From positions 12,294 to 76,293 of the forward strand of contig CAYORX010000007.1 of the NCBI GenBank assembly GCA_964406505.1: 64,000 nucleotides of DNA. The letters are read 5' to 3'. Positions 18,375 to 27,001 of this stretch are shown here, piece after piece. Every line of letters begins with the position of its first letter. Position 1 is the first letter of the stretch. The stretch is from DTU015 sp964406505. GTDB lineage: Bacteria; Bacillota; Sulfobacillia; Fermentithermobacillales; Fermentithermobacillaceae. Made by a program: the position numbers and the translations under genes. Under the pieces are notes generated by a model that did not search any database, was not told the origin of the DNA, and saw only the letters and a program-made list of their open reading frames with translations.

Positions 18375-18401
18375 ATTATACCCCCCAGGGGTATAAGTCA
18401 A
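18375..18401 (-). promoter_or_regulatory. copA promoter with CsoR operator between -35 and -10
   Basis: A perfect 9-bp inverted repeat, TTATACCCC (18376-18384) and GGGGTATAA (18388-18396), has a 3-base centre. On the minus strand a TTGACT box (18401-18396) and a TATAAT box (18380-18375) enclose it, with a spacer of 15 bases. The C/G-tract palindrome resembles known CsoR operators. Repressor bound here would block both promoter boxes. The spacer is short, so the start site is inferred. Confidence 0.75.
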
Positions 18402-18541
18402 TCACAATAGAATCAATAACCGTAAAATCCCATTTGAACTTTTCAGGCATTTAAGCAAAGAACCGGTTAGACAATTAAACCTACTTCGCGTTTCATCTAG
18501 TGTAACCTAGCCAATGAGGATAATAGTAAGTGGGACAATAG

Positions 18542-18579
18542 ACTTAGTAGGGTACAACACCATCTGCACCCTACTAAGT
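18542..18579. terminator. Hairpin downstream of the DUF2249-CMD gene
   Basis: A perfect 12-bp stem (ACTTAGTAGGGT and ACCCTACTAAGT) with a 14-base loop lies just past the stop codon at 18597. The T-run (TTTTTC) is on the plus-strand side, so termination would be best for rightward transcripts. For the leftward gene it is a hairpin without a U-tract. Confidence 0.5.
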
Positions 18580-18596
18580 TTTTCATAACTGCTGGA

Positions 18597-19301
18597 TCAT
18601 TTCCTATACGTTGTATTCACATTTGGATTTTTATCGCCAAAAGCATTTATAACTTCGTCAATTATCTGTTTTTTGGCCAATCCCTGTTGCTCCTTTTGCT
18701 TGATCATTTCGTATGCCCCGAAAACAGTCGAAGGCCCTATCTCAGAAGAAAAATGACCTATACCCTGATTCCATGCAAACAACGAAAACACTTCGTCAAG
18801 TTCTCTTACAGTGACCCCGAGGTGGTAAGCTTTTATAAGTTCCCTTGTAGCTTGCCTAAATCTTGAAGCACCTACTGCGTTGCTCATAGATAAAAGTAGT
18901 TTAGTCTTTAAATCTAAAGCCGGATCTTTTGTTTCCCATATTAGATCCCAAAAACCTACAACGTTGTCAGCCAAGTTATCGTCGATCATTTTGTAGTTCA
19001 ATATAGCGGTTGGCTTAAAAGGCATGTCCGCACTACCCTGAAAAGTAGGAGGTTTGATCTCATTCCTGCGAAAATAACTTCGATATTCACGTTCGGAAAC
19101 TTTTTCGGTCATATACTCAAAACCCAAATCTCTCAAGGCAGAGTATAAGGGCTTCGGTTCAAAACTCTGCACCACGCATATTCCGTCATTTAGCTTTACC
19201 TGCTGCGCTTTGTGTAAAATCATAGGCAGAAAATTACCTGTTAGCTTTCTTACATCGATAACAGGAAATTTCACCTTTTCATTATCCCAGTTGATTTTCA
19301 T
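18597..19301 (-). CDS. DUF2249 domain fused to a carboxymuconolactone decarboxylase-like domain
   Basis: 234 residues. Residues 1-85 look like a TusA-like DUF2249 domain: FPVIDVRKLTG, then VVQSFEPKPLYSALRDLGFEYMTEKVSEREY. Residues from about 120 resemble an AhpD/carboxymuconolactone decarboxylase helical domain (LDLKTKLLLSMSNAVGASRFRQATRELIKAYHLGVTVREL), but I see no CxxC redox pair, so peroxidase activity is unlikely. Its job is unknown; DUF2249 proteins often accompany hemerythrin or nitrogen-oxide stress genes, absent here. It sits 31 bases after the M28 peptidase gene and is probably cotranscribed with it. Confidence 0.72.
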   Translation of the reverse strand: MKINWDNEKVKFPVIDVRKLTGNFLPMILHKAQQVKLNDGICVVQSFEPKPLYSALRDLGFEYMTEKVSEREYRSYFRRNEIKPPTFQGSADMPFKPTAILNYKMIDDNLADNVVGFWDLIWETKDPALDLKTKLLLSMSNAVGASRFRQATRELIKAYHLGVTVRELDEVFSLFAWNQGIGHFSSEIGPSTVFGAYEMIKQKEQQGLAKKQIIDEVINAFGDKNPNVNTTYRK

Positions 19302-19332
19302 AACGTTGTTTACCCCTTATTTCGCTAAAGTC

Positions 19333-21372
19333 TTATTCGTTAAAAACACCGCGTTCAATCATCAAATCGAAATAATCAACGAGAGCTTCCAAATTATCAA
19401 ATCCCGTTTCACTTTCTATAAGTTCAGCGATATCTGCGAGAGTCCTTTTACCATCGGCCCAATATTGCATTTGACTAGAAGGTATGCGAATTTTCCCATG
19501 TTTTTGTTTAAAAACTTTAAGCTTCTCCTCATAATTTTTAACAGCATCTTCGCCTATGCCTGAAAAAGGTCCTCGATAAATTCGCTTTGGAATAATGTTT
19601 TGTGCCCTGTCGTACGCCCCATCTTGTTCCAGTTTCCATGCAGGAGGCAGATCGGCAGTATCGTTTAATTCGGCGATAGATGCTAATTCCCGTAAAATTT
19701 TTCTACCTAAAAAGACCTCTGCAACATTTATTAGCTCAATGACCTCAGATTTTACTTCTTCAAACCTAAGTGAATCCGGAATAATTTTACTTAAGGCCGC
19801 GACATCCAATTTCTTACGCCGTGCCAAAAATTTAATCCTAAGTTCAGATGTCCTCCGCGCCTTAGACAATATGTCGTATACCTTATCTTTATCTGAAACT
19901 TTGGATAACTTTTTTTCAACTCGATCTAAAATGACGGAAAGCTGATTTCTTGCTTCACCTATGAATCGAACGGCAGCATCTTCCAAAATAAACGACGCAT
20001 CTTCAACTGTTGCGTTAGATGCTGTATAAAGATAAGTTGCTGTAAGTACACCCGTTACTTTCAACATTTTAGGATCTACTTTGTCTATAGTATCTTCGCT
20101 AGTATGATAAAACTTATCAGGCCATTGGATGAGCATGGGACATGTTACCCCTACACTGGGATCACCCCATATGTAATGATCACTGCCACCTGAAAAAGGC
20201 CCTACAGTCCATCTAAAATCTGAGTAAAAATTACTGCCTCCAAGATTGCTAATGTTTTTTGTCATAAGTCCCAAAATAGCCGCTGCTAAATCTCCGCCAA
20301 ACCCTGGCAACGCACTTACCGGCCTTTCTACCGTAAAAGTACTGCCACAAAGTGCCTGATTTTGACCCACCATATCAAGGTTAATAGCTGCGACAATCTT
20401 ATCAATTCTTTCTTCATTCTCTGCTAAAAACGCATAAGAACCTGTCATTTCTGGGACCCATAAAAATCGAATGGTTCTTTGAGGTTTAGCGAGTTTACCC
20501 GAACTGATGAGTTTTGAAAGAGTCCGTGCAGTTTCCATCAATGTTCCACAGCCAGACGCATTATCGTTTGCAGAAGGTTCAGGATGGCAAAGATGTGCTA
20601 CAGCTACAACTTCCTCTTCTGTTTCACCTGGAATTATTGCAGTAGGAATTTTCCAAATCCCGTCGGAAAATTCGGCATCGACTCTAGCATGCACCAAAAG
20701 TTCTTTTTGCCCTGATGCGAATTTTCGTCTAAGATTCTCGCCTATCCTAGGACTTACGACAAATCCGAACGCTTTATGTGTTTCGCCTTTGATAGGCCAA
20801 AACGCAAGGTACTGCCTGCCATCAGGAAGATCGAAACGGTCTCTAACCGGTAACTGTTCCATCATTGTATCTACCACAACACCCACTGCGCCGAATTTAT
20901 CCACTGCAATTTTTGCAATCTCGGCCGGGTTTCCCCTTGAAAAAACTAGTTTACCTGTAACATCAATTTCGCGATAAGACTCTGGCTCGTCGCCTTTCTC
21001 AACTAAAACCATCGTTGTTTTAATGCCTTCGGCGGGCGTTGCTGCGCTCCTTTGGACCAAAGATATTTTATGATCCCCAAAGGCGCACAATCTTTCTGTC
21101 TTACCATCTTCCAAAAGCACAAGTTCGGCATCGTTTACCTTCCATTCTTGAAAACTTTGTTGAGACCACCAGTGAACCCCTTCTTTCGCGGAAAAAGATA
21201 TCAATTCATTTTGGATACCTTTTGCGGTGAGGTAGGATTGAATAAAACGAGCAGCATCATTGTATCCGGGGCTCAACTGGATTCTGTGGAATGACGATAT
21301 TCTTGCAACATCGTTGAAAGCTTCTTGGCCTCTAAACTCATTTTTTACGTAGCCCAGCGTCTTTCTTATCAA
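19333..21372 (-). CDS. M28 family zinc aminopeptidase (DUF4910-type) with PA domain
   Basis: 679 residues, TTG start behind AAGGAGGG. The two-zinc site of M28 peptidases is complete: His in VAHLCHPE, bridging Asp in SANDNASGCG, Glu in VPEMTGS, Asp in INLDMVGQN and His in DKFYHTSED. An inserted protease-associated-like segment (VTGKLVFSRG to GAVGVVVDT) precedes it, and a C-terminal helical/winged-helix region of about 200 residues follows, as in DUF4910 proteins. No signal peptide is seen, so it probably trims imported peptides inside the cell. It lies between a gamma-glutamyltransferase and the DUF2249 fusion. Confidence 0.87.
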   Translation of the reverse strand: MIRKTLGYVKNEFRGQEAFNDVARISSFHRIQLSPGYNDAARFIQSYLTAKGIQNELISFSAKEGVHWWSQQSFQEWKVNDAELVLLEDGKTERLCAFGDHKISLVQRSAATPAEGIKTTMVLVEKGDEPESYREIDVTGKLVFSRGNPAEIAKIAVDKFGAVGVVVDTMMEQLPVRDRFDLPDGRQYLAFWPIKGETHKAFGFVVSPRIGENLRRKFASGQKELLVHARVDAEFSDGIWKIPTAIIPGETEEEVVAVAHLCHPEPSANDNASGCGTLMETARTLSKLISSGKLAKPQRTIRFLWVPEMTGSYAFLAENEERIDKIVAAINLDMVGQNQALCGSTFTVERPVSALPGFGGDLAAAILGLMTKNISNLGGSNFYSDFRWTVGPFSGGSDHYIWGDPSVGVTCPMLIQWPDKFYHTSEDTIDKVDPKMLKVTGVLTATYLYTASNATVEDASFILEDAAVRFIGEARNQLSVILDRVEKKLSKVSDKDKVYDILSKARRTSELRIKFLARRKKLDVAALSKIIPDSLRFEEVKSEVIELINVAEVFLGRKILRELASIAELNDTADLPPAWKLEQDGAYDRAQNIIPKRIYRGPFSGIGEDAVKNYEEKLKVFKQKHGKIRIPSSQMQYWADGKRTLADIAELIESETGFDNLEALVDYFDLMIERGVFNE

Positions 21373-21430
21373 ACTAGTTCCCTCCTTAAATTAAAATAAG
21401 TACCACTTAAATATTCGGCAAGGCTTATGT

Positions 21431-23053
21431 TTAAAATCCTAGCGCAACACCATCCACTCTCGTATCCGACCCTGCCAATAACGCACCTGTCTCCATATGC
21501 TTCATAATAATCTGTGCTCCACCGCCTCCCGAAAAAGGTCCTACCGTTTCTACCGAATGACCCATTTGGGCAAGACTATCAATGGTGTCCTGCGGAAACC
21601 TTGATTCCAACATAAGTTTAGGCGCACCTCCAACCCCGATCATGTCTGTCCCCGGATAAGACCTCCACCTCGGAAACTCCACAGCTTGTTGTGGACCCAG
21701 TTGGTGATCTAATATGAGGCTCAAAATCTGCATATTCCATTGAGGCTGCCCATCCCCGCCAAGTGTTCCGCCCACAATAAACGGCCTATCATCTTTGAAA
21801 ACCATATAACAATTGAGGGTATGCATGGGCCGTTTACCGGGCATAAGGCAATTGGGATGCCCAGATATTAGATTAAAAGATCTACCTGCACGGTTGTTAA
21901 GCAATACTCCTGTTCCTGGAACCATGACACCTGATCCAAAGGAAAAGGCGATACTGTGAATAAACGAACAACAATTTCCCTGCTTATCCCACGCAACAAA
22001 AGATGTTGTATCACCGTTTATAGTGGTGTCTGTACCTATCGGGCTCGATCTAAAACGAGTGATCCGATTCGCCATTTCGCGTGCATAATCTTTTGAAATT
22101 AATTTCGATACATCGAAATCTGTAAACTGAGGATCACCAGCAAAAGCGTTTCGGTCAGAAAAAGCGACTTTTTTAGCCTCAACCATAAGATGTATCGCTT
22201 CATATGACAATGGATTGATTTGAGGGAAATCAAAGTTTTCTATGATATTCATCTGTTCCAAAACTAAAAACCCTGGAGAAACCGGGGCAGTCTCAAGGAT
22301 CTCAAATCCTCTATAGTCTGTACTAATTGGCTTGTACCACGAAGTAGATTCTTCAAAATGCCGTGAAAATTCGTCACCATGAAAAGTTCCTTTAGCTTTG
22401 CGATTGATCTCATAAAATTTTTCTGCGAAAGCACCTTTATAGAAGTATTCAGCCCCTTGATGTCCAAATTCCCTAAGGGTATGAGCAAGTTCCGTCTGTT
22501 TTAGCACAGTTCCTGCTTTAGGTGCCTTTCCATTAGAAAGAAAGATTTTCGAGGATTCAGTATAACGCGAGAGCTTATTCTGCGCGTTTTGCACATCTCT
22601 TTCAAATCTTGGCGTAACTACAAACCCCTCTTCTGCTATCTTCGCTCCCGCCTTAAAGCATTTGCTGAGCGAAAATGTACCAAATCTTTTAGCTGCAAGT
22701 TCATAAACTAAAGGTGCCCCTGGCACTGCTACCGACATTATCCCGTCTTGTGGTAAAATTTCCACTTCACCTACAAAACGTTCTAACGTAGAACCATCAC
22801 CTGATACACCACTACCGTTAATAGCGTGAACACCACCTTTTGTAGCATCGTAATATATCAAAAATGCATCTCCGCCTAGGCCACACATATGGGGTAGAAC
22901 CGCTGAGGTAACGCTTACCATAGTCAAACATGCATCCATCGCGTTTCCGCCGGAACGAAGCGCATTGTATCCAGCGATCGTAGCTAATGGATGTGCAGCC
23001 GCAACCATACCACTTTTTCCAAAAGTTGAATCTGCAAACGTTGACTTAAACAT
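21431..23053 (-). CDS. ggt: Gamma-glutamyltransferase family protein (copy 1)
   Basis: 540 residues, an Ntn-hydrolase that self-cleaves at a Thr. The nucleophile is the first Thr of the DTTSFVAWD segment (GDTTSF); HPLATIAGYNALRSGGNAMDA at the N-terminus and PGKRPMHTLNC plus GGTLGGDGQPQ later are family blocks. No signal peptide is present, so it likely acts in the cytoplasm, on gamma-glutamyl or related acyl amides. A second, about equally long paralogue is at 34472-36064. It heads the leftward run to 18597 with the M28 peptidase, a peptide-degradation set. Confidence 0.9.
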   Translation of the reverse strand: MFKSTFADSTFGKSGMVAAAHPLATIAGYNALRSGGNAMDACLTMVSVTSAVLPHMCGLGGDAFLIYYDATKGGVHAINGSGVSGDGSTLERFVGEVEILPQDGIMSVAVPGAPLVYELAAKRFGTFSLSKCFKAGAKIAEEGFVVTPRFERDVQNAQNKLSRYTESSKIFLSNGKAPKAGTVLKQTELAHTLREFGHQGAEYFYKGAFAEKFYEINRKAKGTFHGDEFSRHFEESTSWYKPISTDYRGFEILETAPVSPGFLVLEQMNIIENFDFPQINPLSYEAIHLMVEAKKVAFSDRNAFAGDPQFTDFDVSKLISKDYAREMANRITRFRSSPIGTDTTINGDTTSFVAWDKQGNCCSFIHSIAFSFGSGVMVPGTGVLLNNRAGRSFNLISGHPNCLMPGKRPMHTLNCYMVFKDDRPFIVGGTLGGDGQPQWNMQILSLILDHQLGPQQAVEFPRWRSYPGTDMIGVGGAPKLMLESRFPQDTIDSLAQMGHSVETVGPFSGGGGAQIIMKHMETGALLAGSDTRVDGVALGF

Positions 23054-23260
23054 AAAACATCGGCCTTTCTAGTTTTAAATCTATAGCGACTATTGAGGTT
23101 TTTGTTGCTTTGCTGTATTCAATGCGATCTAGTCAGTGGTGAAAATTGGATTATAGCATTTACGAGTCTATTCAGTAATTTCTACAAATTAAAAGATAAT
23201 CCTTTACACTACGTTTTGACATGTGATAACAAAGCAGGGGACAGTACGATTTGATAAATC

Positions 23261-23983
23261 TTAAGTTATATTTCGGGTTAGGTTTCGCCAAACTAAGTGG
23301 TTTTGAATTTCGTCGGGACTTCCTTGACATTGTATCTGCCCGTGATCTAAAACAATAACCCGCGAAGCTAAAGCCTGCACTTCTGCAAAATCATGAGTAA
23401 CTAATACAGTGGTGGTTTGCTGCTCTTTTAAAATTTGTTTAAACTGCGCGACAAGGCCTTGCCGGGTAATTACATCGACAGAAGCAAAGGGTTCATCCAA
23501 AAATAAAACTTCCGGTTCAAGTACGAAAGCCCTAGCTAGCGCAGTTCTTTGGGCTTCTCCACCCGACAATGTATAAGCGGGTTGGTCTGCCAAATGAATA
23601 AGCCCGAAACGTTCAAGCCATCCATCAATATAGCTTGCATTTCTTTTGATTTTTCTCAAAGATAACCCTAGTTTTACGTTTTCTTTTACAGTCCCTTCAA
23701 GCAAGAGTGGTTCTTGGAATACTACCGCCATCCGGCGTCTTACATCTAATACATTGACGCGGGTAACCTTTTCTTGCTTAAAAATTACACTCCCGCGTTG
23801 AGGAGGGTCTAGGCATGCCATAACAGAAATCAAAGTGCTTTTCCCCGCACCATTAGGTCCTATAACAGCTACAACTTCTCCCGGATTCACATACATTTCA
23901 AACACATCAAGAATCTTCCGAGTCCCTTTCACTACTTCAACTTTGTGAATTCTAAGAACCGACGGTTTTTTCGCAAACCCCAT
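23261..23983 (-). CDS. tupC: Tungstate ABC transporter ATPase
   Basis: 240 residues. Walker A is GPNGAGKST, the signature is LSGGEAQR, Walker B is VLFLDEP, and the switch His is in VTHDFAE. Together with the TupB- and TupA-like genes just upstream it forms a complete oxyanion importer. The ATPase alone would fit any small-molecule importer; the assignment rests on TupA. It is the last gene of the operon, 46 bases after tupB. Confidence 0.88.
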   Translation of the reverse strand: MGFAKKPSVLRIHKVEVVKGTRKILDVFEMYVNPGEVVAVIGPNGAGKSTLISVMACLDPPQRGSVIFKQEKVTRVNVLDVRRRMAVVFQEPLLLEGTVKENVKLGLSLRKIKRNASYIDGWLERFGLIHLADQPAYTLSGGEAQRTALARAFVLEPEVLFLDEPFASVDVITRQGLVAQFKQILKEQQTTTVLVTHDFAEVQALASRVIVLDHGQIQCQGSPDEIQNHLVWRNLTRNIT

Positions 23984-24029
23984 CGCTTAAACCACCCCAT
24001 GCATTTGCTGAAAAATAATGATTACACCA

Positions 24030-24728
24030 TTAAGCTTTTTGACGTTTTTGCTGCAATCGCGTAAGTAAAGCCGTAATTCCATAACTAAAAGCCACTAGTA
24101 TGAACCCCAAAGCAATCGCAACATCAAAATCACCTTTCCTGATCTCTAACACAATAGACGTCGTCAAGACCCTAGTTTCATGAAGTATATTTCCTCCGAC
24201 AGCCATTGAGGCACCGACCTCAGCAATTACCCTTCCAAGTCCGGCAATAATGGCTCCTAGCAATCCGAATCTGCATTCTTTAAGAAGTAACCACCAGAGC
24301 TGCAAAGGCGAGGCCCCTAGGGCAAGAATCTGTAACCTTAATTTGGGGTTTAACTGCTGAACAGCCGCCATTGTAAGGCCCGTAACAATAGGGGTAGCAA
24401 TCAAGGCTTGAGCTATGATCATTGCAGCCGGTGTATACATTAACCTAAAAGTACCTAAAGGCCCGTTTCTCCATAAAAACAAACTAACCCAAAGACCTGC
24501 TACGGTAGGTGGAAGAGCCATCCCGGCATTTACGAACGAAATTACTACGTTTCTACCTCTGAAACGGCCTATTGCAAGGCAAAGTCCCAATGGAAGCCCG
24601 ATCATGACGCTTATCAATGTGGCAGACCCAGATACTTTTATAGTGAGAATTACAATTTCGACAATTGCGGGGTCTCCCTTCAGTATCAGCAATATAGCTT
24701 GTTTGAGTCCTCCCCAAAGAAATTTCAC
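24030..24728 (-). CDS. tupB: Tungstate ABC transporter permease
   Basis: 232 residues with five to six membrane segments and the permease EAA-type loop around ALGASPLQLWWLLLKECRFGLLGA. The closing GxGRVIAEVGASMAVGGN block is typical of TupB/WtpB-type oxyanion permeases. It has a GTG start behind AAAGGAG. It belongs to the operon led by tupA and the Moco/Tuco riboswitch. Confidence 0.9.
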   Translation of the reverse strand: MKFLWGGLKQAILLILKGDPAIVEIVILTIKVSGSATLISVMIGLPLGLCLAIGRFRGRNVVISFVNAGMALPPTVAGLWVSLFLWRNGPLGTFRLMYTPAAMIIAQALIATPIVTGLTMAAVQQLNPKLRLQILALGASPLQLWWLLLKECRFGLLGAIIAGLGRVIAEVGASMAVGGNILHETRVLTTSIVLEIRKGDFDVAIALGFILVAFSYGITALLTRLQQKRQKA

Positions 24729-24845
24729 TCGGTTTTCTCCTTTTACCTATGATTTCATAGCTTAAAATTACGATTTGCCCTAGCCCTTCACTTGAGATAA
24801 GAAAAAGCGATACGCCCACAAGTTCTAAAGCTAGGGCATTGTCAG

Positions 24846-25706
24846 TTAGTTAGGTTCCGATTTACCCGCATCGGGAACAAATAACGGTTCGCCAAATTTG
24901 TCAACACCGAAATCGGCGATTATGTCTTGAACTTCTTCTGAAATCATAAACTCCACAAATGCTTGTGCACCGTCTGCATTAACCTTTTCAAATTTTTCCG
25001 GATTTACTTGCATCACATGATAAATATTCAAAAGAATAAGATCTTTTTCAACTAATACTTCGAGGTCCAGGGTATCTTTAAGTGCAAGGTATGTACCTCT
25101 ATCGGTAAATACGTACGCCTCTTTTTCAGACGCAATAGCTAAAGTGTCGCCCATCCCCGCACCTGCTTCAACATACCAGCTACCATCAGGCTCGATTTCC
25201 GCCGTTTTCCAGATTTCCAATTCTTTCTTATGGGTACCTGAATCGTCACCCCTCGATACGAAAGTAGATTGATTTTCAGCTATCTGGGCATAAGCAACCG
25301 CTGCAGATGTTTGACCTTTTATACCCGCAGGATCGCTTTCAGGGCCGCAAATAATAAAATCGTTATGCATAACTAGCTGCCTATTTACAGCGTGACCACT
25401 TTCTACAATTTCTTCTTCAGATGCAGGCGCGTGCGTTAAAAGTACATCAGCTTCACCTTCTTTTCCCAGAGCTAGTGCCGCACCGGTACCTACTGCTACT
25501 GTTTTTACTTTATATCCTGTTTCTTCCTCAAAAATGGGAATTAACTTGTCAAGTAAGCCGCTGTCTTGAGTGCTCGTGGTTGTAGCTAATATCACTTCAG
25601 TGACCGAAGTCTCTTGAGGCTGGCAACCTACAATGGTCGTTACGATCGTAATTGCTAAAATTACCATAGAAAATAATTTAAGACTCTTTAGTTTTGATTT
25701 CATCAT
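24846..25706 (-). CDS. tupA: Tungstate-binding lipoprotein
   Basis: 286 residues. A signal peptide ends in a lipobox (TTIVGC), so the protein is anchored outside the membrane. The ligand-binding opening ATTTSTQDSGLL and the AVGTGAALALGKEGEADVLLTHAP block are diagnostic for TupA, which binds tungstate with high affinity and selects it over molybdate. Later FVSRGDDSGTHKKE also fits. It is the first gene of tupABC. The riboswitch upstream suggests repression when tungsten or molybdenum cofactor is plentiful. Tungsten supply points to aldehyde:ferredoxin oxidoreductase or formate dehydrogenase type enzymes elsewhere. Confidence 0.93.
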   Translation of the reverse strand: MMKSKLKSLKLFSMVILAITIVTTIVGCQPQETSVTEVILATTTSTQDSGLLDKLIPIFEEETGYKVKTVAVGTGAALALGKEGEADVLLTHAPASEEEIVESGHAVNRQLVMHNDFIICGPESDPAGIKGQTSAAVAYAQIAENQSTFVSRGDDSGTHKKELEIWKTAEIEPDGSWYVEAGAGMGDTLAIASEKEAYVFTDRGTYLALKDTLDLEVLVEKDLILLNIYHVMQVNPEKFEKVNADGAQAFVEFMISEEVQDIIADFGVDKFGEPLFVPDAGKSEPN

Positions 25707-25896
25707 TCACTACCCCCCAGGTGGTTTTCATCAACTTACCTAAACTGCGAAACTACGTTCACCTCCTGAATATTTGATTCAAGCGCCTACAAATCGATAG
25801 TTTGTACAATTTCCCACAAGATAAAATAAGCGCCTCCTCTGGCGTTTATGATATTAATAGAGATCATGCGCATTGGCAGATCGCTTACCTTTCCAA

Positions 25897-25940
25897 CCGT
25901 AATTACAGATGTACCGGCAAAGATCCCTATTTAATTACGG
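25897..25940 (-). promoter_or_regulatory. Inverted repeat at the 3' edge of the riboswitch (possible expression platform)
   Basis: The 9-base arms CCGTAATTA (25897-25905) and TAATTACGG (25932-25940) are perfectly complementary, with 26 bases between. The upstream arm begins directly after the GGAAAGGAG motif of the riboswitch, so ligand binding could control whether this hairpin forms. No long U-tract follows directly. Confidence 0.5.
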
Positions 25941-26045
25941 CTCCTTTCCAAAGGAGGGAGGCGGATCCGTTTGCAGATCAACCCTATCGGCTGTGGCCCA
26001 TGAAGCAACATAGCTTGTTAGGAACCAAAGCTCGGAGCACATATT
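25935..26045 (-). promoter_or_regulatory. Moco/Tuco-type riboswitch upstream of tupABC
   Basis: On the minus strand the leader carries GCTCCGAGC near 26037, a GGGCCACAGCCGATAGGG block, then CCGCCTCCC and, six bases on, GGAAAGGAG (25941-25967). The pair CGCCUCCC-N6-GGAAAGG is the conserved end of the molybdenum-cofactor riboswitch as I recall it from the E. coli moaA leader, with the same spacing. Placement before a tungstate transporter fits the Tuco variant that senses tungsten cofactor. The exact 5' boundary is approximate. Confidence 0.72.
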
Positions 26046-26110
26046 CGATTTGGAGCTATTTTAACATATAAATGTGAACTAAAAAACTTTTAGGTTTTAA
26101 TAAACAAAAC

Positions 26111-26143
26111 GAACCCAGTCCAATTATAATATGGACCGAGTTC
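26111..26143 (-). terminator. Terminator after the TrpXYZ-type ABC operon
   Basis: Arms GAACTCGGTCCA and TGGACTGGGTTC (minus strand) form a 12-bp stem with G-U pairs and a 9-base loop, followed by GTTTTGTTTATT. It closes the operon ending at 26186 and insulates the tup leader. Confidence 0.7.
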
Positions 26144-26185
26144 ATTCTTCTGCTAATCAACCCTGTTTGCTTTTGGTCTATAGAC

Positions 26186-27001
26186 TTATTTGGCTGCAAC
26201 CGTCGAACTTGTTAACAACATACGATCATTTACATATCCTTTACCACTATGAGCCTCAAACAAACTAAGAACATCTTGTGGTGTCATTTGTCTTCTATCA
26301 TCACCTTTGATGTTTTGTACGATCTGTCCTTCATGCATCATAATAGTCCTATTACCCATAGCTAAAGAATCAGCAATATTATGGGTAACCATTAAAGTCG
26401 TCAAACCTAAAGTCCTGACCAGTTTTTCTGTAAGTTCCAACACTTTTCTGCCGGTTTTAGGGTCTAACGACGCAGTGTGCTCATCTAATAGCAAAAGCCT
26501 AGGTTGATTAAACACCGCCATCAGAAGCGTTAACGCTTGCCTTTGCCCCCCCGACAACAGACCTACGGGAGCCTTAAGCCGATTTTCTAGGTCCAATCCA
26601 AAACGAGATAATTCTTTCTTCATACGAGTTTGTTGTTTTTCATCAATGGCTTTTCTAAATCCTCTGTTGTGTCCTCTACGGGCCGCAATTGACAAATTTT
26701 CTTCTATTGTCATGGTAGCTGCAGTGCCCACCATAGGATCTTGGAATACGCGCCCGATAAACGCCGCTCTTTTGTAGCCAGGAACATCGGTAATATCCTT
26801 TCCATCTAAAAAAATTTTCCCATGCTCTAGAGAAAACACACCAGCTATAGCGTTTAGCATAGTAGACTTACCCGCCCCGTTGCTTCCGATTACGGTTACA
26901 AAATCTCCTGGTTTCAATGTTAGATCTAGGTCGTGTAAAACTCTTTTTTCATTGACGCTATCTTGATTAAAAATCTTAGTTATTCTCTTCAGCCGGAGCA
27001 T
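26186..27001 (-). CDS. ABC transporter ATPase (TrpZ-like, COG1101)
   Basis: 271 residues. Walker A GSNGAGKST, signature LSGGQRQA, Walker B LLLLDEHTASLDP and switch His in VTHNIAD are present. The Walker B continues with H in place of the usual P (DEHTA), a feature of this COG1101 family. Its start overlaps the end of the permease gene by 26 bases, so the two are coupled. It powers the importer encoded by the two genes upstream. Confidence 0.87.
   Translation of the reverse strand: MLRLKRITKIFNQDSVNEKRVLHDLDLTLKPGDFVTVIGSNGAGKSTMLNAIAGVFSLEHGKIFLDGKDITDVPGYKRAAFIGRVFQDPMVGTAATMTIEENLSIAARRGHNRGFRKAIDEKQQTRMKKELSRFGLDLENRLKAPVGLLSGGQRQALTLLMAVFNQPRLLLLDEHTASLDPKTGRKVLELTEKLVRTLGLTTLMVTHNIADSLAMGNRTIMMHEGQIVQNIKGDDRRQMTPQDVLSLFEAHSGKGYVNDRMLLTSSTVAAK

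Noticed and set aside
20507..20977. 156-codon plus-strand frame opposite the M28 peptidase
   Set aside because: Antisense shadow; low-complexity Ser/Thr/Pro composition.
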